Below are positions 1 to 11,968 of a stretch of 64,000 nt of DNA, one piece after another. Under the pieces are notes generated by a model that saw only the letters and a program-made list of their open reading frames with translations, was not told the DNA's origin and searched no databases. A program made the translations under genes and the position numbers. The DNA lies in the NCBI RefSeq assembly GCF_018991925.1, contig NW_024738608.1, forward strand, positions 5,079,662 through 5,143,661, in the 5' to 3' direction. The stretch is from Homarus americanus. Its lineage: Eukaryota; Arthropoda; Malacostraca; Decapoda; Nephropidae. Each line of letters begins with the position of its first letter. Position 1 is the stretch's first letter.

Positions 1-375
1 ATTGACTGAGGTGTGTAGAGTGCGTTGTGTTTGTTGTGTTTATTGACTGAGGTGTGTAGAGTGTTGTGTTTGTTGTGTTTATTGACTGAGGTGTGTAGAG
101 TACGTTGTGTTTGTTGTGTTTATTGACTGAGGTGTGTAGAGTGCGTTGTGTTTGTTGTGTTTATTGACTGAGGTGTGTAGAGTAAGTGTTGTGTTTGTTG
201 TGTTTATTGACTGAGGTGTGTGTAGAGTGTTGTGTTTTGTTGTGTTTATTGACTGAGGTGTGTAGAGTGCATTGTGTTTGTTGTGTTTATTGACTGAGGT
301 GTGTAGAGTGCGTTGTGTTTGTTGTGTATTAACTGAAGTATGTTTGTTGTGTTGACTGAGGTGTGTAGTGTTGTA
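1..375. repeat. 41-bp minisatellite/satellite, truncated by window edge
   Basis: About ten copies of a unit beginning ATTGACTGAGGTGTGTAGAG and ending in TTGTGTTTGTTGTGTTT start at 1, 42, 81, 122, 163, 206, 248, 289, 328 and 352. The period is 39-43 bp and the last two copies are shortened. Copies differ by small indels in the GTGT runs. The array is already in progress at base 1, so its left end lies outside the window. No coding potential is seen. Confidence 0.95.
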
Positions 376-592
376 TTTACTGTGACTATAAATTCTCTCA
401 TGTTTAAGGAAAATACGATAAAAAATAACCGTATTTAAGGACTTTCCGTATCATATTTTATTTTTTTGTATTGCTGAACCGACTTAAAATATAATCTTTT
501 AAAAACCTAATGAAACATGGAATAGAAATCCTCCTGACTCAAAATTTAAAAAAAATGCCCTCTGTCACGGTCATGCCTATTTCACCAGATCT

Positions 593-594
<2 letters not shown>
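376..594. other. AT-rich spacer
   Basis: Non-repetitive AT-rich sequence between the satellite and a (CT)n tract. The short open frame here only becomes long by running into the CT repeat. No gene is seen. Confidence 0.6.
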
Positions 595-632
<38 letters not shown>

Positions 633-830
633 GTGACTGGGACCTGGTCTCTTGTCTCGTATCATCTGAACGGAAAGGACCCTCTCACTAGCGGATTTTG
701 CCCTTGAGGATTTCACATTAGCGGATTCTAGCCCGTTAAATTTTTAGGTTCAGCATAACTATATCATACATACATACATACATACATACATATTACCATA
801 CAAATTGACATTATACCCGATTGTCTTACA

Positions 831-870
<40 letters not shown>
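595..870. repeat. Microsatellite cluster: (CT)n, (CATA)n, (CA)n
   Basis: (CT)n at 595-628, (CATA)n at 764-791 and (CA)n at 835-870, separated by unique sequence. Confidence 0.95.
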
Positions 871-871
<1 letters not shown>

Positions 872-1053
872 TAAAAACAGAAGACAGAAGGAAGTGGTGG
901 TACTGACGGAGGCGGTGTAGGAGGGGGGAGGGGGATCATATACAAGACATTGAGGATAATTAAGGAAGGTTGTAATTAAGAGCAACTGTGCCCATGGTGG
1001 AGCCAGCTGGCGGCTATTGTGGTGGTGGTGCAGCAGTGGTTGACGGAGGGGAG

Positions 1054-1054
<1 letters not shown>

Positions 1055-1090
<36 letters not shown>

Positions 1091-1210
1091 TGAAACAACT
1101 GCTTCTGTTTTCATGTCATAAATTTCCAGTTTTGTTCTATAAAAATACATACATACATACATACATACATACATACATACATACATACATTAAACATACA
1201 CACACACACA
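1055..1210. repeat. Microsatellites (TC)n, (TACA)n, (CA)n
   Basis: (TC)n at 1055-1087, an uninterrupted (TACA)n at 1145-1190, and a short (CA)n to 1210. The open frames over this interval are repeat translations (Leu-Ser, Tyr-Ile-His-Thr). Confidence 0.95.
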
Positions 1211-1332
1211 AAATTACTGTCGTCGGTTATAGATATAATAAGTAGTCTGTGTGGTGTACAAATTAACAACGTTGAGAGGACCACGCCTCAGACTGTGTGG
1301 CGGCGGCGTTCACTACGGCTTTTAATGTACCA

Positions 1333-1335
<3 letters not shown>

Positions 1336-1415
<80 letters not shown>

Positions 1416-1498
1416 CTTCCCATCTGTCTCATTTTCTCTAATTTCATTTTCTTTTATTATATTTTTAACTCCTATCTCTCTATCTTCTCCTCGTTCTA

Positions 1499-1554
<56 letters not shown>
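1336..1554. repeat. Microsatellites (CT)n and (TATC)n
   Basis: A 73-bp (CT)n at 1336-1408 is followed by T-rich DNA and a roughly 58-bp (TATC)n at 1496-1554. Confidence 0.95.
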
Positions 1555-1975
1555 ACCCTTCCTACCCTTAATACACAACACAGGGTAGCGTAGCAGTGAG
1601 GCCAGTAATTACAGGTAGTCTTTTAAGAGGTGTAATTTATTTATATGTATATATTAAGGTGTACAAGATATGACTGGCACCTGGAGCCAAACATCATGTC
1701 GACTCACCAGTAGGGATGAGACGTTCCTCCCCTCCTCGCCCCCAACCTTCTTTCCTCCCCCACGCCTCTCCCCCACCCTCCCCCCACGCCTCTCCCCCAC
1801 CACCTCCACCTCCTCCTTCTTTACGAGGTTCCCACTAATTGACGCCTCCTACCTGGACATGACACATGACAGGGATTGGTTTCACTGGGATGGTTTATGA
1901 GGACAGATAACGATGTCACGAGTAAATGTTGAAGTGAACTTGAGATGATGTGAGAGTTTAGGAGTGTTTTATGAT
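1555..1975. other. Spacer with pyrimidine-rich patch
   Basis: Unique sequence with a C/T-rich segment at about 1725-1820. No start-to-stop frame with normal protein composition, and no gene is seen. Confidence 0.6.
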
Positions 1976-2106
1976 GACCTAACCTGACCTGACCTAGCCT
2001 AACTCAACCACAACTAGCCTAACCTGCCTAACTAGCCTAACCTAGCTAACCCTAACCTAACTAACCTCAACCTAACCTAACCTAACCTAACCTAACCTAA
2101 CCTAAC
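1976..2106. repeat. Interstitial telomere-type repeat, CCTAA orientation
   Basis: The left part is degenerate CCTAA/CCTGA pentamers. From about 2065 the array is almost perfect (CCTAA)n, ending CCTAACCCC. CCTAA is the complement of the canonical arthropod telomere unit TTAGG. The block is short, interstitial and decays leftwards. Confidence 0.9.
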
Positions 2107-2251
2107 CCCATGTGTGTTGTTGGCGGTGATTGTGTTTGTTTATATAAAAAAAATGTGGACTCCGGCTCCTGGTTCACCTATTTGGAATTTACACTTCATC
2201 TTTTAAGCTGATTTGAGCCTCCTAGAAAAATTGTGAGTGACGGAGTTTTGA

Positions 2252-2393
<142 letters not shown>

Positions 2394-2489
2394 TATTTTT
2401 TGAACAACCTCTTGAATTATTTTGAGTTCAATACTTTATGATGGATTCGAAGCTTCATCGACTAGGTTCCAGTTCTATGGTGTTTGACC

Positions 2490-2814
2490 AGGTGTGTGTG
2501 TGAGACCAGGTGTGTGTGTGTGTGTGTGACCAGGTATGTGACCAGTTGACCATATAATCTCCTCTAACTTGTTTTAAAAAACTTAATTGCATCGAAAACA
2601 CATGAGAGAGAGAGAGAAAGAGAGGGGGGGGGCGCCTACCTCTCTCATGGCCACCTGTGTGATACCTGACGCAAGGGTCAAGTGGCTGATGACCTGTTGT
2701 TGTCTGGTACCTACCCACCCAACCCACCTAACCCACCTACCCCTACCACCCACCCAACCCACCTCCCAACCGAAAACGAGAGAAATAGACAGACATAAAG
2801 ATAAAAATAGGAAA

Positions 2815-2860
<46 letters not shown>
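2490..2860. repeat. Microsatellite cluster: (TG)n, (GA)n
   Basis: Interrupted (TG)n with GACCAGG spacers at 2490-2545, short GA runs at about 2602-2625, degenerate (CCCAA/CCTA) at 2712-2770, and a pure (GA)n at 2818-2860. Confidence 0.93.
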
Positions 2861-2863
<3 letters not shown>

Positions 2864-3035
2864 ATAAAACAGTAGCAACCGCTTCAATAACGACACGCTA
2901 ACAGCTCAACCTCGCCCTCGTAAACTGTGACCCACATGTTGGATTCGGCCAGAGTTTTAATTTCGCGGCGTATAATCTGCTCGTCAAGTTGGAATTATTA
3001 GCCACTTGATCAAATATTTGGCGAGGGCGAAGAGG

Positions 3036-3038
<3 letters not shown>

Positions 3039-3078
<40 letters not shown>
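3039..3078. repeat. (TG)n microsatellite
   Basis: Uninterrupted dinucleotide tract of about 40 bp. Confidence 0.95.
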
Positions 3079-3081
<3 letters not shown>

Positions 3082-3896
3082 TATAATACTGATATATGAA
3101 GATATTTCCTTGATTACAATATCTAAAAAAAACCTCTGACTATTAATGTATTCTAGCAATGTTGTATTGTATCTATTGTATAAATTTATTTCTAGTTTGT
3201 AATAGTTTTCATCATAAATGTTGTATTTTAATCTAATTATATATTTATAGTTGAATATTGTATCTAAAATGTAATAACTATTGTCTATGTTAAATTTACT
3301 ATGAGTAGAATTCAACACAGGTGGTGGAGTGGACAGGTGGTGGAGTGGAGTAGTTCACCTCCACCAGCTGTAGAGGAAGTTCAGCCTCTGTCCTGAGTCT
3401 GGCGAGGACTTTAATTTATTGTCTTGGTGATATAGTGGGAGTCTCTACCTTACTCAAGTACCACCACCAATCTAATATTGATATAGTTACTGCATTAAAG
3501 TAGTTTATTCTGGTACTCAAGGGGGGACTAGTACATTGTAATCAAGGGGTTAAGGAGGGAAATTTTGTTTAGGCTTTCTATAGGTCTATAAAGAGTATTT
3601 TATTCGTCGTGTGAGAAAACTCCCCATTATTTTTTTCCTCCCACCTCCCTAGTGTTTCCCCTCCCCCCTTTTGTTATAGAAGAAAGACACAAGAGTGGCT
3701 GTTTTTCTCGCGCATTTGAGCTGTTAAGTGGCCGACAGCAGCGACTACCGGGCGTCTTTTAGTGGCCATTTCGACTTGTTGTTCAGCCATCATCACGACG
3801 GACGGAGACGCCACTTGATCGTGCATTCTTCTGCCTATTGGCGTGTGTCGTTTGGGTTGTTGTTATTGTGTTTTTGTTTGTTTGTTTATACGTTTA

Positions 3897-3902
<6 letters not shown>
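3079..3902. other. Spacer, no gene recognised
   Basis: AT-rich to about 3300, then mixed composition. A GGTGGTGGAGTGGA duplication lies at 3319-3350. A G-rich run with two copies of the dispersed TACTCAAGGGG / CAAGGGGTTAAG motif lies at 3513-3560. A more CpG-containing stretch lies at 3700-3850. No open frame with recognisable homology is seen. Confidence 0.6.
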
Positions 3903-3936
<34 letters not shown>

Positions 3937-4001
3937 CTAGAACAACCTTCCACTTATCCTAAATACATAACCTAACCTAACCTTCCCTTCCACTTATCCT
4001 A
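3903..4001. repeat. (GA)n plus 16-bp direct repeat around a short CCTAA block
   Basis: (GA)n at 3903-3935. The 16-mer CCTTCCACTTATCCTA then occurs at 3946-3961 and again at 3986-4001, bracketing a short (CCTAA) block at 3968-3984. The arrangement could be a target-site duplication around a small insertion, or a 40-bp tandem duplication. Confidence 0.8.
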
Positions 4002-4374
4002 CAAGCACAATCCCTACTCGTTCGTAATCCATGACAGGTTGATGACATAATACAGCTCACACAAGTCATTGATCTGTCACCTGTAGAGTCATAGCACATG
4101 TTGTCTCCTTGCCATACCATTGCTTTCCTTTCCGGCGTGAACTTGAGTTAAATATTTTACCTTTTTCCATTTTAAGGCATTGTGACGTAGTGTAGTTTGT
4201 GTACGTTGGGTGATGGTGGTAGACGAGAGTTGACTGGAACACAGGACAGATCCGCAAGTAATTCCAATGAAATGAAGTGGAATTGATGCAGAGAAACAAT
4301 TTAAGTTTGGTTCTCGCTTCCGTGGGTGAGAGACACAGGAGGTGATCTTTAACAGTACCTAAACACGCTCTGTG

Positions 4375-4376
<2 letters not shown>
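4002..4376. other. Spacer, no gene recognised
   Basis: Unique sequence of mixed composition. A 77-codon frame on the minus strand (4066-4299) has no recognisable domain and is within chance length. Confidence 0.6.

Positions 4377-4429
<53 letters not shown>
4377..4429. repeat. (TG)n microsatellite
   Basis: Uninterrupted dinucleotide tract of about 53 bp. Confidence 0.96.
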
Positions 4430-4432
<3 letters not shown>

Positions 4433-5454
4433 TGATAAGTGGTGTCTTAATTGTTTGATAATGACAGTGGCAGGAACTATACACACGTTATGACCGATAA
4501 TGCCGTACACATTCGTTCATAAAGTTAATAAACTCTCAGGTATTCTCCCTCTCAGACGTCTGTGTCGTCCAGGAGGTGTTGTTGTTATTGAAGGTGTAGC
4601 CACGACGCAGCCTCCCCCCCCAAGCTCCGTCTGCCAGGCTCCCCCACCGAGTCATTACTCTTCCAAGCAATTGCCGGCCGACGAACTTCCGGACGCTGGC
4701 CGGAACACTGCAACCAAATTGGTTTGATTTGTTGTTTAAGTGTTGGCGGGGAGCTGCTGCCCGCGATGGCTAATGTATGCACTCACACACACACAGACAC
4801 ACACACACACAGATACACACACATACACACGAGTCTGAATACGATAATGATTATAATGATGACGGTGAGTGATCGTCGTGTGCATGGCAGAGTGAGGTGA
4901 CCCAGGCAGCAACACGCTAGTGATCGTCCACATACAATAGGCTTCTCAACCTTCATGGCATCACCCAGAGAGGAGCACAGTTGCTAACTTTGTAGGTGAG
5001 GACAGCTGGGGTAAGTTCAGCGGGAGGGAGGCAGGACACGTATGCTTGATATTGGAGGGCGACTCTTGGCCAGATTGAGAATACACTGTATTTTGAGTGT
5101 TGTGTTGAACCAGGTGACAGCGACGAGTGGAATCAAGGATGGTAGTGTTTATGTTCTCCCACACAGTACGTCCCCGCGAGGTTCTCTTACACCGGAAGGC
5201 AGGGCTAGATTGTAGACTTGTGTTGCTCCACCATCCTACAGGTAATGGTCCTGGGACTGTACGACTTTTTATCTTTAACAAAAAGTTTATGGATGGGTAG
5301 TTTAGCCGTGTAAGAGTCCTTACTGTATATCCTTGAGTACGTTGGCTTAAGTCTTTGAGTACGATGACTTGGGCCTCTGTATGATGGCATGAGCCCTTGT
5401 CCGATGGTGTATTCCCTTGAGTATGATGAATTAAAGCTTTGAATACGTAGTGTG
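4430..5454. other. Spacer with imperfect (CA)n and dispersed-motif copies
   Basis: Imperfect (CA)n at 4781-4831; otherwise unique. At 5320-5445 there are four or five degenerate copies of the TTGAGTACGATGACTT motif, spaced about 24 bp apart, in the orientation opposite to the copies at 49.3 kb. The long minus frame covering 4961-6217 is mostly the minisatellite to the right. No exon is recognised. Confidence 0.6.
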
Positions 5455-5993
5455 GTGGCGGCGGAGGTGGTGGTGGCGTCTTAGCGTAGTGTGGGTGTAT
5501 GTGTGTGGTGATGTGCTTGCGTGGTGTGGGTGTGAGGTGGTGATGTGCTAGCGTGGTGTGGGTGTGTGTGTAGTGATGTTCTAGCGTAGTGTGGGTGTGT
5601 GTGTGGTGATGTTCTAGCGTAGTGTGGGTGTGTGTGTAGTGATGTGCTAGCGTGGTGTGGGTGTGTGTGTGGTGATGTGCTTGCGTGGTGTGGGTGTGGG
5701 GTGGTGATGTGCTAGCGTAGGTGTGGGTGTGTGTGTGTGGTGATGTGCTAGCGTGGTGGGTGTGTGTGTGTGTGTGATGTTCTAGCGTAGTGTGGGTGTG
5801 TGTGTGGTGATGTGCTAGCGTGGTGTGGGTGTGTGTGTAGTGATGTTCTAGCGTAGTGTGTGGGTGTGTGTGTGTGTAGTGATGTTCTAGCGTAGTGTGG
5901 GTGTGTGTGTGGTGATGTTCTAGCGTAGTGTGGGTGTGTGTGTAGTGATGTGCTAGCGTGGTGTGGGTGTGTGTGTGGTGATGTGCTAGCATA
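5455..5993. repeat. 33-bp TG-rich minisatellite
   Basis: Roughly 15 copies of a unit of the form TGATGTGCTAGCGTGGTGTG followed by a GTGTGTGTGTAG tail. TTCTAGCGTAG and GCTAGCGTGG variants alternate. The 33-bp period equals 11 codons, so a 418-codon His/Thr-rich frame stays open on the minus strand. It has no normal protein composition and I treat it as an artefact. Confidence 0.95.
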
Positions 5994-6749
5994 GCAGAGG
6001 CAGAGGGTGGGTGGGAGGGGTGGCGGCAGACTGGTGGCCAATAACTAGGGATGATCCGCTGGGGTTGCGTCACTTGGTGGACCATAGCGAGGCTTCCCCG
6101 GCCTCCCCAACCTCTCGTATATCCTATCTGCCGCTCCTTCATACCAAACTCGGCCCCGCAAACCGACCACCCCGAGTGTTTTATGGCACCCGCTCGGGGT
6201 GTGATTTTACCCTGCACTCCCCGCCGGAAAGTTTGGATCGACCGAAAATCTACCGAAGGCTATCAGCTGCCTCGAGGCAACCATCAGCTGACTGACAGCA
6301 GGGAGGCATCAGTTGCCTGACTGTAGGAATGCATCATCTATGTGACTACAGGAATGTGTCTGCTGATCTCAGCTTTTTCTGCATCTTTACTCTTGATGGA
6401 GGATGCTTACTGTGTACCAGAGAGTTTCAGTATGTGGTAAAGATCTCTTGATATAATTAAACTCTTACGTTAAGACGATTATAAGTACAGTATATCTGAC
6501 TCAGTGAGATATTAATAATAAAAGTCATCACGGCGAGGTACTGTGACGTCAGGGAAGACATGGCCGGGGAACATGGCGTCATTACTCGTCCTGTACTGTA
6601 CCTCTGTGATTTTGTAACAGTCTCCAATCATTGTAGATCACTATACAGTAGATAGTGTACACTCTCCCCAGAAGGTATCGTCCTCTCTGGGCCTGATGTA
6701 TAGGGAAATGAACACAATAACACGAGCATAGCACTCTTGTGTCCTTTAA
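5994..6749. other. Relatively GC-rich unique spacer
   Basis: Bases 6010-6300 are more GC-rich and less repetitive than their surroundings, with two overlapping plus-strand frames of about 90 codons and no recognisable motif. The rest is AT-rich unique DNA. This could be exonic, but I have no positive evidence for a product. Confidence 0.4.
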
Positions 6750-7073
6750 AACACACACACACACACACTACACAAACACATACATACACTAACATATTAC
6801 ATGACACATTCACACATCCACAGAAAAAACACTAACACTGTGTACATTTCTCCTTCAGATAATACGGAAGGCTTAGTATGATACAGCTCACCAAGACTCG
6901 TCTCCTCAACGCTTAACACAAGAACATCGAGAGGAAGGGAGGAGGAGGGAGGCCGTCAATATCGGCAGGAGACAGTGGCTGACTCGTGATATTGGTTCAT
7001 ATAATGTGTGTGTGTGGTCAGTGATCGAGGCTGTTTTACTCTGTTTTATTGTAATATTATATGTTTCAGAGGC

Positions 7074-7131
<58 letters not shown>
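6750..7131. repeat. Short (AC)n and longer (TG)n with unique DNA between
   Basis: (AC)n at 6750-6769 with a degenerate CACA tail to 6789; unique 6790-7075; pure (TG)n at 7076-7131. Confidence 0.93.
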
Positions 7132-7132
<1 letters not shown>

Positions 7133-7595
7133 ACATAGAGGAAGGCTACTGACTATTACTAAACCTTTTAAATGAGAAATATTGAAGGTTTCCATTAAAA
7201 AAACAAAAGATCTTTATTCATACGCTGCAGCACCGATGTAAAAAAAAAATATGACTTTTCTTCCTCAGTGAATAAATAAAAGTTTGTATGCGTTTTCTTT
7301 GTACCATTTGTGATGTGCTTTTGTTTCATTGTTTACTTTGGAGGATACGTAGGGATTTTGTTTTTATTTTACGTCATTTTACTGTCGAATAAATCCTAAG
7401 AACGTTGTTTTTGAGACAGTCAGTGACGTTATGGAGTCTACTCGCTCAGTTATCCGTGATTAAGGAACGGTATGTGATTACGGACAAGCTGAGTACATGG
7501 TTATATCAGTGTAATATATTCAGTTGATGTGTACTGCTGGCTGCCTCTACTGACTGACTGACTGACTGGCTTATCATCTCCCCCGTTCCTGAAGA

Positions 7596-7598
<3 letters not shown>
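7132..7598. other. AT-rich spacer
   Basis: Unique AT-rich DNA with a (GACT)n stutter at 7550-7568. No gene is seen. Confidence 0.6.

Positions 7599-7634
<36 letters not shown>
7599..7634. repeat. (TC)n microsatellite
   Basis: Uninterrupted dinucleotide tract. Confidence 0.95.
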
Positions 7635-8644
<1,010 letters not shown>

Positions 8645-8699
8645 CATGTTGTCTACGTTCATCCAACAAATAACGTTTTTTATTAGTTTACAATACCCG

Positions 8700-8940
8700 A
8701 CTCTTTCTCTCCCTCCCCCTCTACTCTTCCTTTTCCTCCCTCCCTCCCTCCTGCCTCCCCTTCTTCTTCCCCCTCCCTCCCTCCCTACCTACCCTCTCTC
8801 TCCCTCCTCTTCCCCCTCCATCCTCCTCCCTCCTCCCCACACCTGCCTTCTCCCCTCCATCCTCCCTCCCTCCTCCTTCCCCCTCCCTCCTTCCCCCTCC
8901 CCGCCTCTTCCCTCCTCTTCCTCCCTCCTCCCTCCCCACT
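8700..8940. repeat. Homopyrimidine tract (CCT/CTCC-rich)
   Basis: Almost pure C/T on the plus strand for about 240 bp with CCCTCC and TCCTCC stutters. The Pro/Ser/Leu-rich plus frame and the Gly/Arg/Glu-rich minus frame over it are composition artefacts. Confidence 0.9.
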
Positions 8941-9054
8941 TCATAACTACCGCCGCCTCTAAATGAAAGTTGTACGCTGACCAAAATAAATTTTTCCTCC
9001 GGGCCAGACTTCAATAACTTGATTTGTTTTACAGTTGGTTCAGGATTGTAGGTT

Positions 9055-9415
9055 CCACAAATTCTGGGTCGGGTTCATTTATTTCTAGAGTAGGTTCGAT
9101 TTTTTTTTAGGTTGGGTTCGATTTTTTTTTAGGTTGGGTTCAATTATTTCTAGGGTGGGTTTGATTTTTTCTAGAGTGGGTTCGATTTTTTCTTGGTTGG
9201 TTTCACGTATTTCTACTTTGGGTTCACTTATTTCTACCTTGGGTTCGACTATTTAATCGATTGGATTCACCTATTTCTAGAGTGGGTTCTCTTATTTCCA
9301 ACACTGGGTACGACTATTTCTAGATTTCGTAGATTGGGTTCAAATACTTCGATTAGGTTCAACTAGTCAAGATTAAGTTCGGCTATTTCTAGTATGATTA
9401 CAAGTATATTTAGCC
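9055..9415. repeat. Degenerate ~22-25-bp minisatellite
   Basis: About 15 diverged copies built on GGGTTCGATTATTTCTAG with variable T-runs. Divergence is high compared with the other arrays here, which suggests an older array. Confidence 0.85.
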
Positions 9416-9495
9416 TAAGTACAAGTATGCCCTGTCCGTAAGTGTCCGTTGTATACTGTACGTAGTAGGATTTCAGAACTAACAATAATACGGAC

Positions 9496-9674
9496 CACAT
9501 GAAGATTAGACACCCTTAACCTACCTGGAGGGGTTAGGTTAGGCTAGGATAGGATAGGTTAGGTTAGGATAGGATAGGTTAGGTTAGGATAGGTTAGGTT
9601 AGGTTAGGTTCGGATAACATTACGGTGTTTTAATTATCAGGTAAAATAAACTGGGGTGGCCTAATCTTCACGTG
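9496..9674. mobile_element. Inverted-arm element enclosing a TTAGG block (MITE-like)
   Basis: The left arm CACATGAAGATTAGACACCC (9496-9515) and the reverse complement of the right arm, CACGTGAAGATTAGGCCACC..., match at about 18 of 21 positions with one gap. They enclose (TTAGG)n with TTAGGA variants at 9527-9612. The right-hand segment 9629-9674 is also seen, diverged, at 13861-13905, again just after a TTAGG run. A small non-autonomous element carrying telomere-type repeat fits these observations. Its mobility is an inference, and no target-site duplication was established. Confidence 0.5.
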
Positions 9675-9675
9675 A

Positions 9676-9938
9676 TCTAAGAATGTCGACTAAATTGTCA
9701 TAATCTCTCATAAAAATCCCCCCCAAAAAATAATTAACCCAAAAGGGATAAATTTACACAATAAATAAGACCCAACGATACCACTTATCCTTATCTGATC
9801 CAACCTGAGTGGAGAATACGTGATAGTGTTGGTAGTCAGGACACTTACCTGTTATCAAGCTTCTCCCGTATTCATCCGATCCTCACTAGTGGCTATACGG
9901 AGCTGTCCCGTGTAGCATAAACCTGGGTATTTTCTATA
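9676..9938. other. AT-rich spacer
   Basis: Unique sequence. A CAG|GTAAGT match on the minus strand near 9844-9852 has no clear pyrimidine tract. No gene is seen. Confidence 0.55.
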
Positions 9939-10142
9939 TAGCCGTAGTCTCATGAAGCTACAGTAATAATACGTATTTTGTATTGATTTTAACTGTAATG
10001 TATTTAAAACTGAGGCTCTTCTTCGCTGAGTTTGTTTTGTAACTTAGCTGTAGTCTCGTCTCGCTACAGTGGTGATAGGAATTTATATTTATGTTGATTA
10101 TTATGTATACAAACTGAGCCACCTGCCGAGGTTTGTTTATAA
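9939..10142. repeat. Diverged ~100-bp tandem duplication
   Basis: Two copies, about 9939-10036 and 10037-10142. Shared landmarks occur in the same order: TAGC.GTAGTCTC, then GCTACAGT, an AT-rich middle, AAACTGAG and GAGTTTGTTT / GAGGTTTGTTT. Copies are diverged by eye, so the duplication is old. Confidence 0.7.
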
Positions 10143-10171
10143 GTGGTGTTGTGTTGAACAGATGGAGATTT

Positions 10172-10415
10172 TAAGGTTAGGTTAGGTTAGGTAGGGAGGA
10201 GGAGTATTAGGGAGGGAGGAGGAGTACTTAGGGAGGGAGGAGGAGTATTAGGGAGGAAGTGAGGGAGTGAGGAGGATTATTAGGGAGGAAAGAGGAGTAT
10301 TAAGGAGGAAGTAATGGAAGGAGGGAGGAGGAGTATTAGGGAGGAAGTGAGAGGAGGGAGGGAGCGTTGTATGGAAGGAAGTGAGGGAGTGAGTGGGGTA
10401 TTAGTGATGGAAGTG
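10172..10415. repeat. Short TTAGG run and GGGAGGAGGAGTATTA minisatellite
   Basis: (TTAGG)n of about four units at 10172-10190 passes directly into irregular copies of GGGAGGAGGAGTATTA and GGAAGTGAGGGAGTGA to 10415. The junction GGTTAGGTAGGGAGG suggests the purine-rich minisatellite may have grown from the telomere-type run. Confidence 0.85.
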
Positions 10416-10561
10416 AGAGGGATGTGCTAGGGAGAGGGACTGACACTAGAGGCTGGTACGGATCTCCTGGAAATCCAGTAAAAATCTGGAACATGTTGCT
10501 GGAAAATATCATTAGCCTTCCTATGGGCTGCTTAATTTTTTTCCTGTACTCTAATTTTTCC

Positions 10562-10905
10562 CCTTGTGAGAGAGTGAGTGAGTGAGTGAGTGAGTGAGAG
10601 GAAAGGAAATAAGAGACTGACACAATTAACAACACTGACTAAGAAGGAGAAACAGTTTTAAGAGTTGGATGAGAAAGTTCTTCCTGTAACACTGTTCTTG
10701 TGACCACCCCACCGGCACCTCTCGAGTTGTCCGCCCAAGCAAAGGTATTGGACTTAGGCGGAAGTTTGGGGCCTTGGGTTAAGTTTTTGGACTTAAGAGT
10801 GAAGGGTTTGGATATTGTAGTGAAGGTTTTGAACTGAGAAATAAAGGTTTTGAACTGAGAAATAAAGGTTTTGGACTTGGAAAAGAAATTCAAGCTCTGG
10901 GACAA
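10562..10905. repeat. (GAGT)n and ~20-25-bp degenerate repeat
   Basis: (GAGT)n at 10565-10600. Further on, 10770-10885 carries repeated AAAGGTTTTGAACTGAGAAAT and TTTTGGACTTGG variants, giving a Lys/Phe/Thr-rich minus frame. I regard that frame as a repeat artefact. Confidence 0.75.
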
Positions 10906-10999
10906 AAAGTAAACATTATGTAATCAAGCTAATAGTTGAGTCTTACGCAGCTGTGAGTTTCCTGGCGGTAGTGAATTTCCTAATCCCCAGAGGTCTTAA

Positions 11000-11580
11000 T
11001 CCACCTTCTCAACCCCTCCCTCCCCGTCCCCCCATTTCCTATCCCTCTTTCCCTCCCCCTCACCCCACTCAGCTATCATCCTCTGTTCCGGAAGTAATGG
11101 GATTAAGTAAAGAAATATATCCTCCTCCTCCTCCTCCTCCTCCTCCTCCTCCTCCTCCTCCTCCTCCCACCCTTTCCCATTCCCCCCTCACCTCCCCCTA
11201 CTCCTCCCCAAACCCCTTACCTTCCTCCCTACTTCCTTTTTCCCTTCCAACCCATCTTCTCTCTCTCTACCCCTTCCACCCTCCACCCACTCCCCCTCTC
11301 ACCCACACCCCCTTCCCTCCTCCCCACCTTCTTCCCTTCCCCACCTCCCCCAAAGTTCATTTTACCCTTAGAAAAAGCCTCATACCCTTCTCAGCCCCTC
11401 TTTCCTTTTCTACACCTCCTCAGCTCTTTTCTCTATCTACTCCTCTCTCCATCCCTTACTCCCTTCACCTCCCCACCACCTACTCCCTCACCTCTTCTCT
11501 CCCACCCCCTACTCCCCCCAGTTCCCCTATCCACCCCTACGCTCCCCCAGCTCCCCTCTCTACCCCAGCTCTCCTCTCCA
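11000..11580. repeat. Homopyrimidine tract with (TCC)n core
   Basis: C/T-rich for nearly 600 bp with a pure (CCT)n at 11121-11167. A 210-codon Pro-rich plus frame lies over it, consisting of Pro/Ser/Leu/Thr as expected from random C/T triplets, so no gene is called. Confidence 0.85.
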
Positions 11581-11721
11581 CGTAAAAAAATATATATAAA
11601 AATAGCTACAAACTGGTGAATTTTTTTCGTCGACAATATGTGGACTAGAGCGGGCCAGCACGAGGAGCCAATGTGCAGAAAAACATGGAAATTGAGATAA
11701 AGTAGAAGTCCCAGGCAGAGA

Positions 11722-11887
11722 GACGGACGGACGGACGGACGGACGGACGGACGGACGGACGGACGAACGGATGGACGGACGGGAGGACAGACGGACGGAC
11801 GGACGGATATTAGGAGGTCGAGACTAGGGGTAATGTTGAGCGTTGACTTAGCGGAGTTAATGCGATTTTTTTAACCTTAGCGTGTGT

Positions 11888-11966
<79 letters not shown>
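11722..11966. repeat. (GGAC)n and (TG)n microsatellites
   Basis: (GGAC)n with a few substitutions at 11722-11808, followed by unique DNA and (TG)n at 11882-11966. Confidence 0.95.

Positions 11967-11968
<2 letters not shown>

Noticed and set aside
4961..6217. 418-codon open frame, minus strand
   Set aside because: Mostly His/Thr translation of the 33-bp TG-rich minisatellite at 5455-5993; the flanks have no recognisable domain.
6011..6320. Overlapping 89-94-codon plus frames in a GC-richer segment
   Set aside because: Two frames open at once and no domain recognised; kept only as a spacer note.
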